A DNA stretch of 12,258 bases from JBCDIQ01 sp039024295 (lineage in GTDB: Bacteria > Bacteroidota > Bacteroidia > J057): positions 1 through 12,258 of the forward strand of contig JBCDIQ010000160.1 of NCBI GenBank assembly GCA_039024295.1. Reading direction: 5' to 3'. Positions within the stretch are counted from its first letter, which is position 1, and every line of letters starts with the position of its first letter. The notes below the pieces were generated by a model that saw only the letters and a program-made list of their open reading frames with translations, did not search any database and was not told where the DNA came from. This document shows, one piece after another, positions 7,383-12,258 of this stretch. The position numbers were made by a program, and so were the translations under genes.

Positions 7383-7430
7383 GATTTTCCACCTCATGCT
7401 CGTTACCCCTTATCCCGGATTTTTCCACCT
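7383..7430 (+). promoter_or_regulatory. Direct repeat GATTTT(T)CCACCT upstream of the receptor promoter
   Basis: GATTTTCCACCT at 7383-7394 and GATTTTTCCACCT at 7418-7430 are identical except for one extra T and start 35 bases apart. The second copy ends 14 bases before the -33 element of the promoter at 7445-7475. Paired direct repeats in this position are typical of activator binding sites, for example those of response regulators or AraC-type proteins. The function is inferred from position only. Confidence 0.45.
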
Positions 7431-7444
7431 TCACTCGATTGAGG

Positions 7445-7475
7445 TTGAGCATTCGATCAACAAAAAGTACCTTTG
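7445..7475 (+). promoter_or_regulatory. Bacteroidota-type promoter of the 7510 receptor gene
   Basis: TTG at 7445-7447, a spacer of 20 bases, then TACCTTTG at 7468-7475 matches the primary-sigma consensus TTG-N19-21-TAnnTTTG exactly. Transcription should begin near 7480-7483, giving a leader of about 30 bases. This also argues against the in-frame TTG at 7486 as a start and for the ATG at 7510. Confidence 0.8.
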
Positions 7476-7509
7476 ATCTGGTTTTTTGGCGGCCTCAGGC
7501 CAATTATTA

Positions 7510-9783
7510 ATGCTGCGAATTCTCACATATTGCTTTGTTTCTTTCCTGCTTTTGCACCAGGTATGCGGACAGGTGGGAGATGGGGATACGACGAAACTAG
7601 ACTCTACCGAGCGAGCATTATTGTCCGCATTCTATGATATGTCCATTGAACAACTGGACTCTATCAAAGCCGGAGGCGTTTCAAGTGAACTAGAGAAAGT
7701 GCTCAATAGCCTCATCTCTACTTCAACTAGCCAATCGCTTAGTGCGCGGAATGACCCAGCCATCACCACGCTGATTACACGAGAGGAAATTCGCCGGTCT
7801 GGTGCCAGGGACCTGATTGATGTGCTAAGGTTAGTACCAGGCTTTCACTTTGCCCAAGATGAGGGGGGACAAGTTGGCCTTGGGATACGTGGAAACTGGA
7901 CCAATGAAGGGAAAGTATTGCTAATCATAGATGGGCAGGAGATGAATGACATTTTCACTTCCAAACTGTACTTCGGGAACCATTACCCAGTTGATTTGAT
8001 TGAAAGGATTGAGGTAATCCGAGGGCCTGGATCGGCCTTGTATGGAGGATTTGCTGCCTTTGGGGTGATTAATATTACCACCAGAAATGCAGAGACATTT
8101 GTAGGAGCTGAAGTAGGAGCCACCCGAGGAGCGTTTGAGGATGAGGTGTTCCGGAGAAATCAATATGGATACTTTGGGACACGTTGGCGTAAAGGTGCAT
8201 TCAATATTTCCGTCTTTACCGGTCAATCCCAACGAAGTACAGGAACCTCCTTTGGAGAATATAGCTTTTTGGATTCTGCTGCACGGAGTAGGGGACTGGG
8301 CCAATTTGGATCCTTAAGGAACAATTCGGACCTGAACCCTGCTATGGTAAACATATACTTAAGGCTGGGAAAGTTTTCCTTTCGCAACATCAGTGATTTT
8401 TATGAGGTCAGGAATACGGACTTCATAGATACCCTGGGGAATCGCCCCCTAATCCGGGCCACGCAGTCCAACTACACGGAATTTAAATACGATATTCATT
8501 TGTTGAGGAGGAAGATTCGAATTACGCCCAGGTTTAATGCCATATTTCAGGTCCCTGTTTATCGGCCTGGAGTTGATTCCATTTACAGGTCCTTGTTAGA
8601 AGAGAGTTTGACCTCCAGGTTACGGGCAAACCTGACCGTTAGCTACGACATTACCCATCGAATTAACTTAACCGTAGGAGCCGAATCTTTTGCAGATAAC
8701 GCCATTTACATTGTCAATAATCCCTTACTTATTCAAAATGATACCCTGCTTACTTCTGCCAATGCTGCACTTTTTGGTCAGATAATCCTTAAAACGCGCC
8801 TGGTAAACTTTACCGGAGGGCTTAGATACGATATCAACTCGATTTATGGCGATGCCTATTCTCCCAGGGTAGGGGTGACCAAAACCTTTAATCGGCTACA
8901 TTTCAAGCTCTTAGGTTCAGCCGCCTTCCGTGCACCTACCCTTGGTAATTTCGCTCAATCGCTTGGAGATGAAGGCTATGACATTGTGTTCGACTCGTTA
9001 GGACTCCCCATCGGGTTGACGAACTTTGACCGTGAAATTGAGGCAGAACAGACCATTGTGGCCGAGGCAGAGATTGGGTACCAGTTTACAGATGATCTAT
9101 TCGGTAGCATTAATGTATTTGCTGCAACAAATTTTAACCCCATTGTGTATGATTTCCGCCAGGATGATCGTCTTGTAACTGAGTTTGGATCAGACGCTGG
9201 GTTTTTTGCCTATACAAATGAAGAGCAGTCTGGAACAAGAGGGGTGGAATTAGCCTTGAGGTTCAAACGACGAAAATTGGACATACAGGCAAATTATTCC
9301 TTTTACACTGTAAGTGGATTGTCAAGAATACCGACTTATTCTGTCCGTTCTTTTAGCTATAATCCTGATGCCCGTAATGAGGTAGAAACCTCCCAGTTGT
9401 TGGCATTTCCCCATCATCGAATCAACCTAAATGGCACTTGGGAGTTCCATAAAAATTGGTCGCTTAACCTAAATGGGAGCTATTATTCTCCTCGATTTGG
9501 GTATGATTTGAATGGATTAGATCCTGCTACCGGATTACCTGATGCTTTTCTGAGGAGGTTCAGGAGAGAGTTTCTGGTCAATACCTTCTTTCAGTTCCAT
9601 ACTGTAAAAAAGCCACGAATTGAAATAGGAATTGGTGCATATGATTTATTGGATCAGCGATTTAAATACTTACAACCGTATTTTGGCCTTGATGCCCCCC
9701 TGCCTGGCCCTGGCAGAGAGTGGATCCTCAAGGCTTCTATAGACCTTAACTTCCGCGGGAGGCACTCTCCCTGTAATCCCTGA
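7510..9783 (+). CDS. TonB-dependent receptor without a CarboxypepD_reg domain (757 aa)
   Basis: A signal peptide (about residues 1-20, VCG-Q) leads to a 60-residue N-terminal linker, then a plug (about 80-192). Plug signatures are TREEIRRSGARDLIDVLRLVPGF, GLGIRG, LLIIDGQEMND and IERIEVIRGPGSALYGGFAAFGVINITT. The rest is a long beta barrel. This is the compact BtuB/CirA-like layout, unlike the SusC-like receptor at 3819-6164. The last predicted strand (WILKASIDLNF) ends in Phe, but a nine-residue tail (RGRHSPCNP) follows, which is unusual for a BAM substrate. The ligand is unknown. The ATG at 7510 is preferred over TTG at 7486 because it begins the signal peptide and suits the promoter at 7445-7475. 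A YfiR-family gene follows after 16 bases and is almost certainly cotranscribed. Such receptor-YfiR pairs in Bacteroidota often accompany signalling kinases, which are absent here. Confidence 0.92.
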   Translation: MLRILTYCFVSFLLLHQVCGQVGDGDTTKLDSTERALLSAFYDMSIEQLDSIKAGGVSSELEKVLNSLISTSTSQSLSARNDPAITTLITREEIRRSGARDLIDVLRLVPGFHFAQDEGGQVGLGIRGNWTNEGKVLLIIDGQEMNDIFTSKLYFGNHYPVDLIERIEVIRGPGSALYGGFAAFGVINITTRNAETFVGAEVGATRGAFEDEVFRRNQYGYFGTRWRKGAFNISVFTGQSQRSTGTSFGEYSFLDSAARSRGLGQFGSLRNNSDLNPAMVNIYLRLGKFSFRNISDFYEVRNTDFIDTLGNRPLIRATQSNYTEFKYDIHLLRRKIRITPRFNAIFQVPVYRPGVDSIYRSLLEESLTSRLRANLTVSYDITHRINLTVGAESFADNAIYIVNNPLLIQNDTLLTSANAALFGQIILKTRLVNFTGGLRYDINSIYGDAYSPRVGVTKTFNRLHFKLLGSAAFRAPTLGNFAQSLGDEGYDIVFDSLGLPIGLTNFDREIEAEQTIVAEAEIGYQFTDDLFGSINVFAATNFNPIVYDFRQDDRLVTEFGSDAGFFAYTNEEQSGTRGVELALRFKRRKLDIQANYSFYTVSGLSRIPTYSVRSFSYNPDARNEVETSQLLAFPHHRINLNGTWEFHKNWSLNLNGSYYSPRFGYDLNGLDPATGLPDAFLRRFRREFLVNTFFQFHTVKKPRIEIGIGAYDLLDQRFKYLQPYFGLDAPLPGPGREWILKASIDLNFRGRHSPCNP

Positions 9784-9799
9784 CTTAACCCCTGAATGC

Positions 9800-10324
9800 G
9801 TGAGCAGAATTGTTACCTTCATTTTGACATGTTGGTTGTTTCTGTGCCCCGGCCATGTGCAAGGGCAACGTATCAGTTATAAGGCACAGTCACTGTATTT
9901 ATATAAAATGGCCCGATATGTAAGCTGGCCTGAAGAGGGAAGGGAAGGAGATTTTATTATAGGCGTATTGGGAAACTCCCCTGTTTTATCTGAGCTAGAA
10001 TTGATGGCAGCACTCAAGAAAGCACCTGGAGGCAGAACCATTGTCATCAAAAGTATCCAAAGCACCAGCGATATAGGTAACCTCCATCTGTTGTTTTTAA
10101 CGTCCTCTAGAAGCCGTGAGCTGAAAAAGGTACAGCTGGAATTGCTGGATAGACCCGTATTGATTGTTGCAGAAAGGGATGGATTGGCACGTCGTGGGGC
10201 TGCTGTGAGTTTTTTGATCATGGAAAATGGGGTACTTAGGTTCGAGGTCAATACCACCGAACTGAAAGCACATAGATTAGAAATGGCTCAGGAATTTTTG
10301 CAACTTGGTTTCCAGATAGATTGA
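9800..10324 (+). CDS. YfiR/DUF4154-family periplasmic protein (174 aa)
   Basis: A signal peptide (residues 1-22, VQG-Q) is followed by a complete DUF4154 domain: KAQSLYLYKMARYVSWP (28-44, the conserved aromatic YxWP region), FIIGVLGNSPV (52-62), LHLLFLTSS (95-103), RPVLIVAERDGLARRGAAVSF (118-138) and the closing LRFEVNTTELKAHRLEMAQEFLQL (146-169). In Pseudomonas, YfiR is a periplasmic repressor of the diguanylate cyclase YfiN and is stabilised by disulfides. Here the mature protein contains no cysteine, and CHILF, common at the third motif, reads LHLLF. No GGDEF gene is adjacent, so the partner is more likely the upstream receptor or a protein encoded elsewhere. The start is GTG (9800-9802); the nearby ATG at 9796 is in another frame. 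It sits 16 bases after the receptor gene, in the same operon. Confidence 0.88.
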   Translation: MSRIVTFILTCWLFLCPGHVQGQRISYKAQSLYLYKMARYVSWPEEGREGDFIIGVLGNSPVLSELELMAALKKAPGGRTIVIKSIQSTSDIGNLHLLFLTSSRSRELKKVQLELLDRPVLIVAERDGLARRGAAVSFLIMENGVLRFEVNTTELKAHRLEMAQEFLQLGFQID

Positions 10325-10340
10325 GGGGATAGTTTTCCCA

Positions 10341-10378
10341 GCTTCGCTCAACAGTTGTCGGTTTTTAGTTTTCAGTTG
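10341..10378 (+). repeat. Copy 2 of a short dispersed intergenic repeat
   Basis: GCTTCGCTCAACAG followed by TTGTCGG, a T-rich block and TTCAGTTG fills most of the 56-base gap between the YfiR and Nudix genes. It shares its 14-base core and the order of later blocks with the minus-strand copy at 1561-1598. The repeat ends two bases before the ATG of the Nudix gene, so it supplies that gene's leader. Its TAGTTTTC (10366-10373) is one base off a -7 element but has no TTG at the right distance. Confidence 0.55.
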
Positions 10379-10380
10379 AA

Positions 10381-11100
10381 ATGAGTGGTCAGACCCTTCG
10401 CAATGTCACAGTAGACGCGGTTGTTTTCGGGTACAGCCCCGAACAGAACTTGCGGGTATTACTCGTCAAGCGGAAATACGATCCTCACATAAACCAGTGG
10501 GCATTGCCAGGAGGTTTCGTCCAGTTGGAAGAATCACTAGAGGAGGCCGTTCACCGAGAATTACAAGAAGAAACGGGAATATCTGTTGGTTACCTGGAGC
10601 AGTTGTATACATTTGGAGATCCTGATAGGGATTCAAGAAGACGGATCATCAGCGTGGCCTACCTGGCCCTGGTGAAGCCCGATGCATTTGAACTGGTAGC
10701 ATCCACCGATGCTGCTGATGCACGATGGTTTGATATCCGAGAGCTTCCTGAACTTGCGTTTGATCACCAAAATATCCTGGAACTGGCCTTCAAACGGTTG
10801 AGAAATAAAGTTTTCTACGAGCCCATTGGCTTTGAACTGTTGGACGATAAATTTCCCTTTGTCCACCTGTACCACTTATACCTCACCATGCTTGCAGGAG
10901 ATGGACCCCTTCAGGCAGATGAATTCGAGGCGCAGCTGGAACGGAGGAACTTTAAAAGACTTATGTTGAAACGAGGCCTTATCGTCGAACTGAATGAAAG
11001 AAGACAGCAGAAAGGTTCCGGCCGTCCCGCTAGGCTTTACCGGTTTGATCCTGAGAAATATGAGGACATGAAAAAAGAGGGATTTAGCTTTGAACTGTAA
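10381..11100 (+). CDS. Nudix-domain transcriptional regulator of the NrtR/AraR type, with intact Nudix box (239 aa)
   Basis: The N-terminal Nudix domain (about 8-145) has WALPGGFVQLEES and a full Nudix box (residues 45-67: G45, E51, then R59-E60-L61-Q62-E63-E64-T65-G66-I67). The C-terminal winged helix (about 158-239) has NFKRLMLKRGLI, GRPARLYRFDPEKYE and a final FSFEL, typical of NrtR. This family regulates NAD metabolism (ligand ADP-ribose) in many bacteria and sugar use, such as arabinose, in Bacteroides. Several regulators have lost catalytic residues; here the metal-binding glutamates RELQEE are all present, so hydrolysis of ADP-ribose or a related nucleotide is possible. No NAD or sugar gene is adjacent, so its targets are not evident. 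It lies 56 bases after the YfiR gene on the same strand, separated by a dispersed repeat, and may be cotranscribed. The ATG start gives a normal family length. Confidence 0.9.
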   Translation: MSGQTLRNVTVDAVVFGYSPEQNLRVLLVKRKYDPHINQWALPGGFVQLEESLEEAVHRELQEETGISVGYLEQLYTFGDPDRDSRRRIISVAYLALVKPDAFELVASTDAADARWFDIRELPELAFDHQNILELAFKRLRNKVFYEPIGFELLDDKFPFVHLYHLYLTMLAGDGPLQADEFEAQLERRNFKRLMLKRGLIVELNERRQQKGSGRPARLYRFDPEKYEDMKKEGFSFEL

Positions 11101-11142
11101 CCCTCTTCTATGATCTGATGATCTAGGAAATCCTGATCTCTT

Positions 11143-11907
11143 CTACTTCTTTCCTGCCATTTCCCTCGCATTCTGGGCCTTTTCTTTGGACGTTGCGAAC
11201 CGCTCATCCATGCTTGCAGCTTTTTCAAAAGATGCCGCGGCCATTGCAAAATCCTCAATAGCCATATAATAATCACCCATAGAGTCATATGGATTTGCAT
11301 GATTAGGGGCCGCCTGCTGATAGGCTTCAAAAGATGCTTTTGCTTTGTCCATATCCTTTAACTGCATATAGGCATAGCCCATCATGTTGTAAGCTCCTGC
11401 CAGGCCTTTCAGGTCCACAGCTTTCTGAAATACCGCGATTGCTTGTTTGGGTTTCTCACTTTGCATGTACAAATAGCCTGCGATCACGTGGAGAGCTGCA
11501 TCATTTGGATACAACTTTACCAGCTTGGCACCAATAGGGGAGAAGTCAAATGAATCGTCTCCCTCATGTCCGAGCATTTCTGCAAATACTTTTTCTCCTT
11601 CACTCAATTCCCCTTCGTGTCTTTTCACTCTTTTAAGGTGCCTCTGAAGCATTTCTTCATTCCCCATCCCTTCTGCCTGGGAAGCCATGAAAACATTCGC
11701 AATGAATAGGTTTTCGTCCATTTCCAGGAGGCTTCCTATTTGTTGGCTCATCAATTGCATGTCATGGCCCGTAAGCTCCATCGCGGATCGCAATTTCTGA
11801 GCGATCTCTGGAGTCGCAGCGTGGATTGGCATCTCTTGGGCGTGTAAATGGGAAACAAGAATAAAAAATCCCATTCCAAGAATTAGTAGAGGGCTGTTTT
11901 TGTGCAT
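11143..11907 (-). CDS. Exported tetratricopeptide-repeat protein (254 aa)
   Basis: A signal peptide (residues 1-23, LHA-Q) has no lipobox, so the protein should be periplasmic. Residues 30-130 are helical and Met-rich, without a recognised domain. Three TPR units follow: about 135-168 (DAALHVIAGYLYMQSEKPKQ), 170-202 (LAGAYNMMGYAYMQLKDMDK) and 203-237 (HANPYDSMGDYYMAIEDFAM), each with the W/L-G-Y-A pattern of helix A and a conserved A-F-x-A in helix B. TPR arrays bind peptides or scaffold complexes, and no enzymatic motif is visible. The C-terminus is a basic helix ending MAGKK. The gene converges on the Nudix gene with only 42 bases between stop codons and no clear terminator there. Upstream it is divergent from the UPF0175 gene across 116 bases. 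The specific role is unknown. Confidence 0.88.
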   Translation of the reverse strand: MHKNSPLLILGMGFFILVSHLHAQEMPIHAATPEIAQKLRSAMELTGHDMQLMSQQIGSLLEMDENLFIANVFMASQAEGMGNEEMLQRHLKRVKRHEGELSEGEKVFAEMLGHEGDDSFDFSPIGAKLVKLYPNDAALHVIAGYLYMQSEKPKQAIAVFQKAVDLKGLAGAYNMMGYAYMQLKDMDKAKASFEAYQQAAPNHANPYDSMGDYYMAIEDFAMAAASFEKAASMDERFATSKEKAQNAREMAGKK

Positions 11908-12023
11908 GACGTATATGGTTGAGGATAAATGAAGATGGGTAAGAAGCTTAGTGAATTCACAGATTGTAGCTAAAACACAAGAAAAAACGTATGTTTAGAA
12001 TAAAACGGTGTAATAGTTTTTAG

Positions 12024-12258
12024 ATGAGTGTTATAATTACGGATGAACTCCTTAAGAATTCCGCAATGTCTGAAGAAGAATTCAGGCTTGAGCTAGCTAT
12101 TTTCCTCTTCCAAAAAGAAGTTTTCACCTTAGGGAAAGCGAGTGAGTTTGCAGGTAAATCCCAGTTTTATTTCCAAAGAGAATTAGCAAAACGGGAGATT
12201 CCTTTGCATTACGGGCATGAAGAATTTAAGGAAGATTTAATAACAATAAAAAAAATAG
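12024..12258 (+). CDS. UPF0175-family antitoxin-like protein, 3' end beyond the window (78 aa seen)
   Basis: From ATG 12024 the frame is open to the window edge: MSVIITDELLKNSAMSEEEF at the N-terminus, then ELAIFLFQKEVFTLGKASEF (residues 24-43), AGKSQFYFQRELAKREIPLHY (43-63, a predicted helix-turn-helix) and an acidic end EEFKEDLITIKK. This is the UPF0175 pattern (LxxGKAAELAG, FxxxLxxRGIPxxY), small DNA-binding-like proteins usually paired with a downstream PIN-domain DUF3368 toxin. The protein is almost complete at the window edge. The final TAG (12256-12258) is one frame off after a run of eight A, so the stop must lie just outside, unless the run carries an indel. A weak promoter candidate, TATGTTTA (11990-11997), sits 26 bases upstream of the ATG with TTG at 11964. 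Any toxin partner would be outside the window. Confidence 0.8.
   Translation, partial: MSVIITDELLKNSAMSEEEFRLELAIFLFQKEVFTLGKASEFAGKSQFYFQRELAKREIPLHYGHEEFKEDLITIKKI

Overview
The window looks like a chromosomal segment of a Bacteroidota member, most likely a Cytophagales-type bacterium. The evidence is two TonB-dependent receptors, one with the DUF4249 lipoprotein partner typical of this phylum, several lipoproteins, an ECF sigma factor with a GYF-repeat anti-sigma protein, start codons without Shine-Dalgarno sequences, and at least one near-perfect Bacteroidota-type promoter (TTG, 20 bases, TAnnTTTG). I see no rRNA, tRNA, CRISPR array, transposase or phage gene.

Left half, minus strand (about 53-6164). 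Reading with transcription, a TonB-dependent receptor (6164-3819) is coupled through a TAATG overlap to a DUF4249 lipoprotein (3819-2932). Then comes an ECF sigma factor (2840-2292) overlapping a membrane anti-sigma protein (2302-1625), followed by a small Spy/CpxP-like periplasmic protein (1473-991). A lipoprotein of unknown function (822-106) comes last and ends at a clear intrinsic terminator (53-80). The receptor and DUF4249 protein probably form one outer-membrane unit for binding or importing an unidentified ligand. The sigma, anti-sigma and Spy-like genes look like an envelope-stress-type regulatory module. There is no FecR or STN signalling domain to link the two units.

Divergent region and right half (6165-11100, plus strand). 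A 339-base intergenic region separates the minus block from a small lipoprotein (6504-6953). About 530 bases without a convincing gene follow, possibly including a decayed or dispersed repeat. This stretch ends in a good promoter (7445-7475) preceded by a direct repeat. The promoter serves a second TonB-dependent receptor (7510-9783) and a YfiR/DUF4154 periplasmic protein (9800-10324). Next is a NrtR/AraR-like Nudix regulator (10381-11100) with an intact Nudix box. A convergent TPR protein (11907-11143, minus) and an incomplete UPF0175 antitoxin-like gene (12024 to the window end) close the segment.

No clearly new system is visible. The most interesting points are the YfiR homologue with no cysteines and no diguanylate cyclase next to it, the three-repeat anti-sigma protein, the direct repeat at the receptor promoter, a recurring TTACCC(C)TT motif confined to intergenic DNA in my reading, and two copies of a short dispersed intergenic repeat.
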